In this document: piece by piece, positions 24,444-33,119 of the stretch
Layout of the letters: the number at the start of each line of letters is the position of its first letter
How positions within the stretch are numbered: position 1 is the stretch's first letter
Assembly: GCA_963645405.1 (NCBI GenBank)
Contig: CAVISR010000007.1
Coordinates: forward strand, 1 to 46,357
Direction: 5' to 3'
Length of the DNA: 46,357 nucleotides
Origin: Colivivens sp963645405
GTDB taxonomy: Bacteria; Bacteroidota; Bacteroidia; Bacteroidales; Bacteroidaceae
Program-made: the position numbers and the translations under genes
The notes under the pieces: model-generated
What the model was told of the DNA's origin: nothing
The model's input: only the letters and a program-made list of their open reading frames with translations
The model's database searches: none

Positions 24444-25727
24444 ATGACTACAACAGAAGAACTCTATAAGATTTTCCTGGAACATCCCGAGATTACTACC
24501 GACAGCCGCAACTGTCCGGATGGTTCCATTTTCTTTGCACTGAAGGGCGAAACCTTCGACGGCAATGCTTATGCCAAGGCTGCGCTCGACAAGGGCTGCA
24601 GCTATGCGGTGGTGGACGATACTGAGTACTACGACAGCGCAGACCCGCGCCTCCTCCTGGTCGACAACACACTGACAGCCTTGCAACAACTTGCCAACTA
24701 TCACCGGCGCCAACTCCATATTCCAGTCATCGGAATCACCGGCACCAACGGCAAGACTACAACCAAGGAACTCGTGTCTGCAGTGCTTTCAAAGAAATAC
24801 AATGTGCTTTACACGCAGGGCAACTTCAACAACCATATCGGTGTGCCAAAGACTTTGCTCCGCCTCACGTCTGCCCATGAGATTGCCGTCATCGAGATGG
24901 GAGCCAACCATCCCGGTGAAATCAAGACACTGGTGAACATTGCCGAGCCGAACTTCGGACTCATCACCAACGTGGGAAAAGCCCATCTGCAAGGCTTCGG
25001 TTCGTTCGAGGGAGTGATTCGCACGAAAGGAGAACTCTATGATTTCCTGCGCGACCACTCGGGCAAGGCATTCATCAATGAGAACAATCCTTATCTGATG
25101 AACATCTCCCAAGGACTCGACCTTGTCAGGTATGGTTCCAACGGAAAGCTCGTCAGTTGCAGTCCTTATCTGAACTTCGAGTACAACGGTCGCACAGTAA
25201 GCACCCAACTTGTCGGTGCCTACAATCTCGACAATGCCCTTGCCGCAGCTTGCGTGGGCAATTATTTCGGAGTGTCAGACGATGATATCTGTTCTGCAAT
25301 CACACATTATGTGCCGTCGAACAACCGTTCACAACTGATGCAGACATCAAGCAATACTCTGATTGTGGATGCCTACAATGCCAACCCAACCAGCATGAAA
25401 GCAGCATTGGATAATTTCCATCTGATGGAAGGTGCGGACAAGATGGTCATTCTCGGCGACATGAAGGAACTGGGAGATGTAAGCCAGGAAGAGCACAGCA
25501 AAATCATCAACCTTATTCTCGAATACAAAATCCCGACCGTTTGGCTCGTGGGCGATGAATTCAGAAAAGCAGCATCGCAAATGCCAGTGCAGACTGCAGA
25601 CTTCAGATTCTTCAATGATGTTGAGGCAGTGAAAGAAGCAATCGCCGCCACATCACCGAAAGGCAGGATGATACTCGTCAAAGGATCCAACTCCACACGC
25701 CTTTTCACTCTCCCTGAATTGTTGTAA
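24444..25727 (+). CDS. murF: UDP-MurNAc-tripeptide--D-Ala-D-Ala ligase
   Basis: This 427-residue cytoplasmic ligase adds the D-Ala-D-Ala dipeptide to finish the peptidoglycan precursor stem. ITTDSRNCPDGSIFFALKG is the N-terminal UDP-binding domain typical of MurF. The ATP site is GITGTNGKTTTKEL at 97-110. IEMGANHPGEI, the NNRSQL loop and VDAYNANPTSMKAAL are MurF-specific blocks. It is transcribed alone, divergent from folP and convergent with a methyltransferase gene. Confidence 0.95.
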   Translation: MTTTEELYKIFLEHPEITTDSRNCPDGSIFFALKGETFDGNAYAKAALDKGCSYAVVDDTEYYDSADPRLLLVDNTLTALQQLANYHRRQLHIPVIGITGTNGKTTTKELVSAVLSKKYNVLYTQGNFNNHIGVPKTLLRLTSAHEIAVIEMGANHPGEIKTLVNIAEPNFGLITNVGKAHLQGFGSFEGVIRTKGELYDFLRDHSGKAFINENNPYLMNISQGLDLVRYGSNGKLVSCSPYLNFEYNGRTVSTQLVGAYNLDNALAAACVGNYFGVSDDDICSAITHYVPSNNRSQLMQTSSNTLIVDAYNANPTSMKAALDNFHLMEGADKMVILGDMKELGDVSQEEHSKIINLILEYKIPTVWLVGDEFRKAASQMPVQTADFRFFNDVEAVKEAIAATSPKGRMILVKGSNSTRLFTLPELL

Positions 25728-25762
25728 GATAAGGTTGCAGCTCTTGAGTATGCAGATTGGAC

Positions 25763-26542
25763 TTATCTAGAGGGGCAAGTCACTACATCCACCACATGAC
25801 TGCCGGCTCCAAGAAGGTCCGGACGTTCGGAAACTCGCTTTTGGAATTCAATGAATCGGGCAAAGGTGTCGTCGCTCATCTGGTTGAGCCGGGTGCGCAT
25901 ATAGTCGGCAGGACCGTCGGGCGAGAAGATGCATACTCGCTGGAGACCAGCCTTCCGGTTGAACCGGTCGATGTCGCTGATTCGCACATAATCGTAGAGC
26001 TCATCGGGAAGCGACTGTATGTGGAAGTCTGCGTCCACCACACCTCGCTCCATCAATCCGCCGATTCGGTCTTCGTCAAAGCAATATGACAGTATGCTGT
26101 ATTCATTCATGAGATAAGCCACGAAAACCAGTCCTCCGGGCTTTGTCACCCTGCTTGCCTCCTTCAATACTTCCACCTTCTCGTCGTCGCCTATGACATG
26201 ATAGAGCGGTCCGAGCAGTAGTGTGATGTCTGCCGAGGCAGTAGGCAGGAAGGGCATCGAGTGCGCATCGCCCTGCACCACATTGGCTGTAGGCTCGCGC
26301 TTCAGAAACACATCGATGTTGCGGCGTACCAACTCCACTGCTTTTATATCGTAGCCTTCAGCCATGAGCGCCGAAGTGTAGCGTCCCGTTCCCGCTCCGA
26401 TGTCGAGCAGTTGCATGCCTGGCTTGAGGAAACGGTGCAGATGGTGCATGGTGACTTCAAATTCCACGATGCCATGCCGGCGCTGCAGTCGCAGGTCTTC
26501 CGGATGTTTGTTGTAATGCTTTTCTATGTTGGATAGTGCCAT
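25763..26542 (-). CDS. Class I SAM-dependent methyltransferase
   Basis: This 259-residue protein has the SAM-binding motif LLDIGAGTGRYTSALMAEGY at about residues 45-64, an acidic motif II end at AVELV, and VVQGDAHSMPF then ADITLLLGPLYHV for motifs III and IV. PGGLVFVAYLMNEY is the post-motif strand. The acceptor substrate is not evident; the nearest groups are small-molecule or quinone-type methyltransferases. It has its own promoter and converges on murF. Confidence 0.8.
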   Translation of the reverse strand: MALSNIEKHYNKHPEDLRLQRRHGIVEFEVTMHHLHRFLKPGMQLLDIGAGTGRYTSALMAEGYDIKAVELVRRNIDVFLKREPTANVVQGDAHSMPFLPTASADITLLLGPLYHVIGDDEKVEVLKEASRVTKPGGLVFVAYLMNEYSILSYCFDEDRIGGLMERGVVDADFHIQSLPDELYDYVRISDIDRFNRKAGLQRVCIFSPDGPADYMRTRLNQMSDDTFARFIEFQKRVSERPDLLGAGSHVVDVVTCPSR

Positions 26543-26571
26543 ATTTTCCCATTCTTTACTTGATTGTCATG

Positions 26572-26602
26572 CAAAAATAAGACTTTTGTTCATTATAGCC
26601 AA
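26572..26602 (-). promoter_or_regulatory. Methyltransferase gene promoter
   Basis: On the minus strand TTG (26602-26600) and TATTTTTG (26579-26572) are 20 bp apart, and the ATG follows after 29 bp. Confidence 0.5.
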
Positions 26603-26758
26603 GCAAAAAGGGCTAGGTTCGGAGTGGTTATGAGAAAATACCGAGGCTTCTCACAACATCCGTGCTCTTTTCGCACACTGGTGCTTTGCATGTGTATTGA
26701 TTCTGCGCAAAATATGGGTTTGAGAAGCTATGAATTATGTTTTACGCTTATTTTTCAC

Positions 26759-26766
26759 TACTTTTG
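26759..26766 (+). promoter_or_regulatory. Candidate -7 box for the YczE-like gene
   Basis: TACTTTTG fits TAnnTTTG. It would give a leader of about 165 nt that includes the repeats at 26780-26845. No clear TTG partner is seen. Confidence 0.35.
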
Positions 26767-26779
26767 TATTCATCGCATT

Positions 26780-26845
26780 GCGACAATGCAGAAAACAGAT
26801 TGCACCAATGTCAAAAATTGACTGCGACAATGCGGGAATTTGAGG
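26780..26845 (+). repeat. Three 22-bp tandem units in a predicted 5' leader
   Basis: Units at 26780-26801, 26802-26823 and 26824-26845 open GCGACAATGC, GCACCAATGT and GCGACAATGC and share ACA/AAA-rich and ATT-rich ends. The first unit with its flank makes the perfect hairpin GCATTG-CGA-CAATGC (26775-26789). Confidence 0.75.
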
Positions 26846-26936
26846 TGAAAAGACATGAGGTAAAAATACAATAGAATAGAGTACAAGATATATAAGAATA
26901 CAAGAGGTAAAAAGACATTTCATAAATATTCATAAC

Positions 26937-27692
26937 ATGAAGATAAAAGACAGGATAGTATCATTCGCGTGGCAGCATTTGCTGCTGCTTGTTTCTTTGT
27001 ACATAATGACTTTGGGTGTGGCTGTATGCGTGAGGAGCATGCTCGGTTCGAGCGTCATCTCCACCTTGCCTTACGTGTTCGAGTCTGCGGGCGCAAAGAT
27101 TGACTGCATACCGAGCCTCACCATCGGTCAGTACACTTATATAATGAACGCGTGCTTAGTGATAGGACAAATCGCTGTGCTCCGCCGCCATTTCGAACTT
27201 GTGCAGCTTTTCCAGTTGCTCGTGGGATTCGTCTTCGGTTCGCTCATCGATGTCAACATGCTGCTGACCTCATGGCTCATGCCCGACTGTCTGTGGCAGA
27301 AAATCATTGCACAGGTAGCCGGTTGCACCATTCTTGCCCTTGGCATTGCCATCGAGGTAAGGTGCGGTTCGATCACGATGCCGGGTGAGGGATTCCCGGT
27401 TGCAGTGAGCCGTGTCACCGGTATAGAGTTTTCAAGGGTGAAGATTGCAGTCGACATATCGCTCGTAACCCTTGCAGTCATCTTCTGCTTCGTGTTCTTC
27501 GGCGCATGGCTTTGGCATATCGTTGGAATCGGAACTCTCTTTGCAATGGTGTATGTCGGGATGGTAGTGCGCTTCTTCGGCAAGCATCTGTCATGGTTCG
27601 ACCGTATGTTGGCATACAAACCGGGCTTCCGTCGCTACGTCTATGGTCTTGCACGATTTCTTCTCAGATCAAGACAAAGACAACAGCTATAG
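26937..27692 (+). CDS. YczE/DUF6198-like integral membrane protein
   Basis: This 251-residue protein has about five to six hydrophobic helices. The N-terminal LYIMTLGVAVCVRSMLGSS and the middle GFVFGSLIDVNM and ALGIAIEVRCGSITMPGEGF segments match the YczE/YyaS-like family of predicted transporters or permease-like proteins. The pattern of helices ending in Gly-Ser and Pro-Gly-Glu-Gly is characteristic. Function is unknown. The C-terminus is basic and cytoplasmic (RRYVYGLARFLLRSRQRQ). It converges on the helicase gene. Confidence 0.75.
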   Translation: MKIKDRIVSFAWQHLLLLVSLYIMTLGVAVCVRSMLGSSVISTLPYVFESAGAKIDCIPSLTIGQYTYIMNACLVIGQIAVLRRHFELVQLFQLLVGFVFGSLIDVNMLLTSWLMPDCLWQKIIAQVAGCTILALGIAIEVRCGSITMPGEGFPVAVSRVTGIEFSRVKIAVDISLVTLAVIFCFVFFGAWLWHIVGIGTLFAMVYVGMVVRFFGKHLSWFDRMLAYKPGFRRYVYGLARFLLRSRQRQQL

Positions 27693-27801
27693 AGAAAGAA
27701 GTAGAAGGATAGACTCAGAACAGAAGCCACAGAGCGCTTGATTTGAAGGGAGGCCTCAGAGCTCTTGGTATACGGCAAAGTCTGCCTCAGTTTTATTCCT
27801 A

Positions 27802-29745
27802 CTACTTGGATACTTTCTTTGTGGCTTTCTTGTTCGGCTTCTCCGGACTCTCGTTGAGTGAAGCCTTTGCTCTTGCGCTCAAATAGTTTTTGATGGTGAA
27901 CGGATTGTCGGTTGCAAGCAGGTGCGCCATCGTTCCCTTCTTCAGTTTCAGTTCCTGGGTCAGCAGGTCGAGGGCATTGTCGTAGCGTTTCTTTGTCTGC
28001 TTGTTGCCAATCTGGATTTTGAGCTTGGGCATCAGGGGACAGAAGATGGAGGTGAGGTGTTCGCTGAAATAGGTCAAGGCTGAATGTATGCGTTCCTGCA
28101 GTCTTTCGTCCTTGGCTGGAGCGGAGGTCTGCTGCAGCATTCTCTTGTAGAGCTGGCGGAATTTCGTTGACACTTCCACCACTTCATCGTTCAGACTTTG
28201 GTCACATTCCTTCAGCTGGTCCAGCAGTTCCGGATAGCTCTTGTAGAAGTTCTCGTCCACAATGCGGCTCAATTGTCGCAGGCTGTAGCGCAATTGATTG
28301 AATGAGAAGAGTTCGTCGAGCAGTTCTCCGTAATAACCGAGTTGCATCTGTGGAAGTTGGCTTTCCATGGTCTTGCCCTCAGTCAGTTTTTCATCGATGA
28401 AATCGTTGACTGACGCATCGTTGATTACGCTGCTGGCACGCATCGGGCTCGAGAGCACGAGCCCTTCCAGCGAGCGGCATCTGGAGAGTGCCACATAAGC
28501 CTGTCCGTGGGTGAAGGACCGGTTGATGTCGAGTACAGCATGGTCGAACGTAAGTCCCTGGCTCTTGTGCACCGTGATTGCCCATGCCAGGCGGAGCGGA
28601 TATTGGGTGAATGTGCCTGCCACCGATTCTTTTATGTCCATGGTCTCCTCGTCGAGCGTGTATTTGGTGTTTTCCCAAACCACCGGTGTCACGACAATCT
28701 GCGTGTTGTCTTCCTTGCAATACACCACAATGTCGTCGCAGTTTGCCATCCGGTTCCACAGGATGTTTTTCACAACTCCAATCTTTCCGTTGTAGTAAGC
28801 CTTGTCCGGCGACGGGTCGTTCTTGATGAACATCACCTGGGCTCCGGTCTTCAGCACGAGTTCTGCATCTGCCGGATAGATGTTCTCGGGAAAATCTCCC
28901 GTAGTACGTGCCTTCAGCGCCACTGTCTGGGCTTTTATTGAGTCTAGACGCTGTTGGTTGTAGTCGTGTGCCGTACGGTTGTGCGTGGTGAGTCGAATCC
29001 AGTCCTCGTTGTCCGGTGTCTGGAAGTTGGGGATGTATCTGCTGTTGAGTTTGCCCAGAACCGCATCGTTGAGATTGTTGGTGCGCACATGGGCAAGGAT
29101 ATCGATGAATTCGCGGTCTCGCTGACGGTAGATGTGGGTCAGTTCGATGGTCACATACCTCACTTCTGCAAGGGCTTTTGAACTGAAGAAATAGGGGCTG
29201 TCGTAGTAGGGTTTCAGCAATTCCCATTCCTCGTCGTTTGCCACCGGAGCCAGTTGCTGCAGGTCGCCGATGAGCAGCAGTTGCACTCCTCCGAAAGGTT
29301 TGCCTCTGTCGCGGTACTTGCGCAGTTCGCGGTCTACTGAGTCCAGCAGGTCGCATCTCACCATTGAAATCTCGTCAATCACCAGCAGGTCGAGTGTCTG
29401 AATCAGGTTGCGCTTCTGCTTGCCTATGCGGTAGGAAATTTTGCCGTTGCTGTTGCCCGGTATGCTGGGGCCGAACGGCAGTTGGAAGAAGGAGTGGATG
29501 GTTTGTCCGTTGGCATTGATTGCAGCTACACCAGTAGGCGCCAGCACCACCATGCGCTTGGGCATCATCTCGCGCAGTTTCTTGAGAAAGGTGGTCTTGC
29601 CCGTCCCCGCTTTGCCTGTGAGAAACACTGAGATGTTGGTGCTGGTCACAAACTGCCATGCTGCGTTCATCTCACGGTTGCACGTCTGTCTGCCGTCCTG
29701 CCGTGAGTCCTTCGATTCGTTTTCTGCTTTGCCTGATTCGCCCAT
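27802..29745 (-). CDS. PIF1-like superfamily 1B helicase
   Basis: This 647-residue protein is a PIF1/RecD2-like 5'-3' DNA helicase. Walker A is GKAGTGKT at residues 44-51, preceded by STNISVFLT. LLVIDEISMVRCDLLDSVD is motif II, IGDLQQLAPV motif III, and VHKSQGLTFDHAVLDI with YVALSRCRSLEGL motifs V and VI. The C-terminal 130 residues are Lys-rich and include a helical segment of the helix-turn-helix type (LKKGTMAHLLATDNPFTIKN). The frame is open upstream to 29814, but the predicted promoter covers that start; ATG 29745 follows AAAGGA and is preferred, with 29670 as an alternative. It is a single-gene unit. Confidence 0.88.
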   Translation of the reverse strand: MGESGKAENESKDSRQDGRQTCNREMNAAWQFVTSTNISVFLTGKAGTGKTTFLKKLREMMPKRMVVLAPTGVAAINANGQTIHSFFQLPFGPSIPGNSNGKISYRIGKQKRNLIQTLDLLVIDEISMVRCDLLDSVDRELRKYRDRGKPFGGVQLLLIGDLQQLAPVANDEEWELLKPYYDSPYFFSSKALAEVRYVTIELTHIYRQRDREFIDILAHVRTNNLNDAVLGKLNSRYIPNFQTPDNEDWIRLTTHNRTAHDYNQQRLDSIKAQTVALKARTTGDFPENIYPADAELVLKTGAQVMFIKNDPSPDKAYYNGKIGVVKNILWNRMANCDDIVVYCKEDNTQIVVTPVVWENTKYTLDEETMDIKESVAGTFTQYPLRLAWAITVHKSQGLTFDHAVLDINRSFTHGQAYVALSRCRSLEGLVLSSPMRASSVINDASVNDFIDEKLTEGKTMESQLPQMQLGYYGELLDELFSFNQLRYSLRQLSRIVDENFYKSYPELLDQLKECDQSLNDEVVEVSTKFRQLYKRMLQQTSAPAKDERLQERIHSALTYFSEHLTSIFCPLMPKLKIQIGNKQTKKRYDNALDLLTQELKLKKGTMAHLLATDNPFTIKNYLSARAKASLNESPEKPNKKATKKVSK

Positions 29746-29811
29746 TTGTTGCTGTCCTTTCTTTCGTGTGTAATCCGGGATGCTCTGCGCATTGCGCGAA
29801 CACCGATTGTA

Positions 29812-29819
29812 CAAAGATA
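29812..29819 (-). promoter_or_regulatory. -7 box of the helicase gene
   Basis: TATCTTTG on the minus strand would start transcription at about 29807, downstream of the first possible start codon in the frame. This supports a start at 29745 or later. Confidence 0.45.
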
Positions 29820-29870
29820 CGCTTTTCTCGCTTAATTATCGTGGTATGACGATATTTTCCGCCTTCTTTT

Positions 29871-29901
29871 TTGGCTTTCTACCCGTTTTGTATTACTTTT
29901 G
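29871..29901 (+). promoter_or_regulatory. Fumarase operon promoter
   Basis: TTG at 29871-29873 and TACTTTTG at 29894-29901 are 20 bp apart; ATG 29936 follows 34 bp after the -7 box. Confidence 0.55.
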
Positions 29902-29935
29902 CCTTTGAAACTATAAAATATAAGGTATAAAATAT

Positions 29936-31588
29936 ATGGCACAGACAGTTGAATTCAAGTACGCTCCTATGTTCCAGCTTGGAAAGGACGATACTGAGTA
30001 CTATTTGCTGACGAAGGAAGGAGTATCCGTCAGCGAGTTTGAAGGCACTCCTATCTTGAAAGTAACACCAGAGGCACTCACCCGGATGGCAAACGCTGCA
30101 TTCCGTGACGTCAGTTTCCTGCTTCGCCGCAGCCACAACCTGCAGGTAGCAAAGATTTTGCGCGACCCTGAAGCCAGCGACAACGACAAATACGTGGCTC
30201 TGACATTCCTCCGCAATGCCGAAGTTGCAGCAAAAGGCAAGTTGCCTCTCTGCCAGGACACAGGTACAGCCATTGTCCACGGAGAGAAGGGCCAGCAGGT
30301 GTGGACCAATTTCTGCGATGAGGAAGCACTCGCAAAGGGCGTGTTCAAGACCTACACCGAGGAAAACCTGCGCTATTCGCAGAATGCTCCGCTCGATATG
30401 TACAATGAGGTCAACACCAAGTGCAACCTCCCTGCACAAATCGACATCGAAGCCACTGAAGGCATGGAATACCGTTTCCTCATGGTGACCAAAGGCGGAG
30501 GTTCTGCCAACAAGACCTATCTCTACCAGGAGACAAAGGCAAGAATCCAGAACCCCGGCACACTCGTTCCTTTCCTCGTAGAGAAGATGAAGACTCTCGG
30601 AACAGCAGCCTGCCCTCCTTACCACATCGCATTCGTCATCGGCGGAACCAGCGCAGAGAAGAACCTGCTCACAGTGAAACTCGCTTCAACGCACTACTAC
30701 GACAGCCTGCCTACTTCGGGCGACGAAACCGGACGTGCGTTCCGCGACGTAGAGCTCGAGAAAGAATTGCTGAAGGAAGCCTACAAGATTGGACTCGGAG
30801 CACAGTTCGGAGGCAAATACATGGCGCACGACATCCGTGTGGTACGTCTGCCACGCCACGGAGCAAGCTGCCCAATCGGACTCGGAGTAAGTTGCTCTGC
30901 CGACCGCAATATCAAGGCAAAAATCAACAAAGACGGAATATGGATTGAGAAGATGGACGACAAACCATACGAACTCATTCCGGAAGAACTGCGCAATGCA
31001 GGCGAGGGCGATGCAGTGAAGATTGACCTCAACCAGCCGATGGACAAGGTGTGCGAGCAACTCTCCCAGTACCCTGTAAGCACCCGTCTGTCGCTCAACG
31101 GCACCATCATCGTAGGTCGTGACATTGCCCATGCCAAAATCAAGGCACGTCTTGACGCAGGCGAACCGATGCCACAGTACCTGAAAGACCATCCAATCTA
31201 CTATGCAGGACCTGCAAAGACACCGGCAGGAATGGCATGCGGATCAATGGGTCCGACCACAGCCGGACGTATGGACCCGTACGTCTACGAGTTCCAGGAC
31301 CACGGAGGCTCACGCATCATGCTGGCAAAGGGCAACCGTTCCGATGAAGTGACACGCGCATGCAAGGACCACAAGGGATTCTATCTCGGCAGCATAGGCG
31401 GTCCGGCAGCCATCCTCGCACAAAACAACATCAAGTCCATCGAGTGCGTGGAATATCCGGAACTCGGCATGGAAGCCATCTGGAAGATTGAAGTGGAGAA
31501 TTTCCCAGCGTTCATCCTCGTCGACGACAAGGGCAACGACTTCTTCAAGCAGCTCAAGCCATGCAGCAAATGCACAATCATTGAATAA
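29936..31588 (+). CDS. Class I (iron-sulfur) fumarate hydratase
   Basis: This 550-residue enzyme interconverts fumarate and malate; in Prevotella-type metabolism it runs toward fumarate and succinate. The [4Fe-4S] ligands are probably Cys106 in LPLCQDTGTA, Cys226 in ACPPYHIAFV and Cys312 or Cys320 in SCPIGLGVSCSADRN. GSMGPTTAGRMDPYVYEF and GGSRIMLAKGNRS form the C-terminal (beta) domain. A single fused alpha/beta chain of this length is the FumA/FumB arrangement. It is followed by frr after 32 bp, probably on one transcript with rsgA and the TPR gene. Confidence 0.93.
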   Translation: MAQTVEFKYAPMFQLGKDDTEYYLLTKEGVSVSEFEGTPILKVTPEALTRMANAAFRDVSFLLRRSHNLQVAKILRDPEASDNDKYVALTFLRNAEVAAKGKLPLCQDTGTAIVHGEKGQQVWTNFCDEEALAKGVFKTYTEENLRYSQNAPLDMYNEVNTKCNLPAQIDIEATEGMEYRFLMVTKGGGSANKTYLYQETKARIQNPGTLVPFLVEKMKTLGTAACPPYHIAFVIGGTSAEKNLLTVKLASTHYYDSLPTSGDETGRAFRDVELEKELLKEAYKIGLGAQFGGKYMAHDIRVVRLPRHGASCPIGLGVSCSADRNIKAKINKDGIWIEKMDDKPYELIPEELRNAGEGDAVKIDLNQPMDKVCEQLSQYPVSTRLSLNGTIIVGRDIAHAKIKARLDAGEPMPQYLKDHPIYYAGPAKTPAGMACGSMGPTTAGRMDPYVYEFQDHGGSRIMLAKGNRSDEVTRACKDHKGFYLGSIGGPAAILAQNNIKSIECVEYPELGMEAIWKIEVENFPAFILVDDKGNDFFKQLKPCSKCTIIE

Positions 31589-31620
31589 TACATATAAGGA
31601 ACAAAACAACACCAGTATTT

Positions 31621-32184
31621 ATGGAAGAAGTAAAGAAATACCTCAGCGATGCTGAAGAGGAGATGGATATGGCAACAATGAATCTCGAAGAGAAACTGAG
31701 CCGCATCCGTGCAGGACGTGCCAACGTACACATCCTCGACGGCATCTACGTCGACTCCTACGGAGCATCCGTGCCCTTGAGCAACGTGGCAAACCTCTCT
31801 ACTCCCGACGCACGTTCCATCGTCATCAAGCCATGGGACAAGCACATGCTGAAAGTGATAGAGAAGGCAATCATCGACTCACCAGTGGGCATCATGCCCG
31901 AGAACAACGGCGAGCAGATTCGCCTCGGAATCCCCGTACCGACAGAGGAACGCCGTAAGGAACTCTCAAAGCAATGCTCGAAAGAAGCAGAACTCGCCAA
32001 GGTGAGCATACGCAACTCACGCCGCGATGCCATCGAGAAACTGAAGAAGAGCATCAAGGCAAGCGGAGTGCCTGAGGACGTGGAAAAAGATGCGGAAGCC
32101 GACTGCCAGAAACTTCACGACAAGTACATCAAGAAAGTGGATGCCATGCTTGACGAGAAGAACAAGGAAATCATGACCGTGTAG
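31621..32184 (+). CDS. frr: Ribosome recycling factor
   Basis: This 187-residue protein splits post-termination ribosomes with EF-G. The three-helix-bundle signature is clear: EEKLSRIRAGRANVHILDGI near residues 21-40, DGIYVDSYGASVPLSNVANL, then SIVIKPWDKHML and GIPVPTEERRKEL. Length is standard. Its stop TAG shares its last base with the rsgA GTG start. Confidence 0.97.
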   Translation: MEEVKKYLSDAEEEMDMATMNLEEKLSRIRAGRANVHILDGIYVDSYGASVPLSNVANLSTPDARSIVIKPWDKHMLKVIEKAIIDSPVGIMPENNGEQIRLGIPVPTEERRKELSKQCSKEAELAKVSIRNSRRDAIEKLKKSIKASGVPEDVEKDAEADCQKLHDKYIKKVDAMLDEKNKEIMTV

Positions 32185-33119
32185 TGAAAGGACTCGTAAT
32201 AAAAAACACCGGTAGCTGGTACACCGTACGCACTGCTGACGGACAGATGGTGGACTGCAAGGTCAAGGGCAATTTCCGGCTCAAGGGCATCAAGTCGACC
32301 AATCCCGTGGCTATCGGCGACTACGTGGACTTTACACCACTGCAAGACAATACTGCGCTCATCACATCCATCGATGAGCGCAGGAATTATATTGTCCGGA
32401 AATCCACCAACCTGTCGAAACAGTCACACATCCTGGCAGCCAACCTCGACCAGTGCATCCTCATCGTGACCATCAACCATCCGGTCACCACCACCACCTT
32501 CATCGACCGCTTCCTGGCAACAGCCGAAGCCTACAGCATACCTGTAATCATCGCCTTTAACAAGACCGATGTCTACGATGACGACGACAACCTGCTGCTC
32601 GAAGGCATGACGCAGCTCTACGAAACTGTAGGCTACCAGTGCCTGTCGGTCTCAGCAAAGACCGGCGCAGGCATGAGACAGGTGGAATCCCTGCTCCAGG
32701 GCAAGGCAACCCTCATCTCCGGCAACAGCGGGGTGGGCAAGTCCACCTTCATCAACAGCCTCATTCCCGGACTCAACCTGAAGACAAGCAACATCAGCGA
32801 TGCCTACAACACTGGCAAGCACACCACCACCTTCTCCGAGATGTATGCGCTCGACGACCACGACAGCTACATCATCGACACTCCGGGCATCAAAGGCTTC
32901 GGTTCGTTCGATATGTCGAAAGAAGAAATCGGCCACTACTTCAAGGAGATATTCCACTTCTCCAGCGGTTGCCGTTTCAACAACTGCACCCACACCCACG
33001 AACCGGGCTGTGCAGTGCTCGAAGCCGTAGCACGCCACGACATAAGCGAAAGCCGATACAACTCATATCTATCCATGCTCGACGATGAAAACGAAACTAA
33101 GTATCGCCCTGCTTATTAG
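32184..33119 (+). CDS. rsgA: Ribosome small subunit GTPase RsgA
   Basis: This 311-residue GTPase matures the 30S subunit. It has an N-terminal OB fold and a circularly permuted G domain: NKTD (126-129) and SAKT (157-160) precede the P-loop GNSGVGKST (180-188) and DTPG (232-235). The C-terminal zinc site has Cys263, Cys268, His270 and Cys276. The start is GTG at 32184, overlapping the frr stop by one base, so frr and rsgA, both ribosome factors, are coupled. The 3' end overlaps the TPR gene by 35 bp. Confidence 0.95.
   Translation: MKGLVIKNTGSWYTVRTADGQMVDCKVKGNFRLKGIKSTNPVAIGDYVDFTPLQDNTALITSIDERRNYIVRKSTNLSKQSHILAANLDQCILIVTINHPVTTTTFIDRFLATAEAYSIPVIIAFNKTDVYDDDDNLLLEGMTQLYETVGYQCLSVSAKTGAGMRQVESLLQGKATLISGNSGVGKSTFINSLIPGLNLKTSNISDAYNTGKHTTTFSEMYALDDHDSYIIDTPGIKGFGSFDMSKEEIGHYFKEIFHFSSGCRFNNCTHTHEPGCAVLEAVARHDISESRYNSYLSMLDDENETKYRPAY

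Larger units (their letters stand above)
26543..26936. other. Divergent intergenic region with a 22-bp array
   Basis: This 394-bp gap contains the methyltransferase promoter, a -7 box for the rightward gene and a three-unit repeat array in its predicted leader. No gene was seen. Confidence 0.6.

Noticed and set aside
26564..26821. 85-codon plus-strand ORF before the YczE-like gene
   Set aside because: It overlaps the methyltransferase promoter and the repeat array, and its composition is not protein-like.
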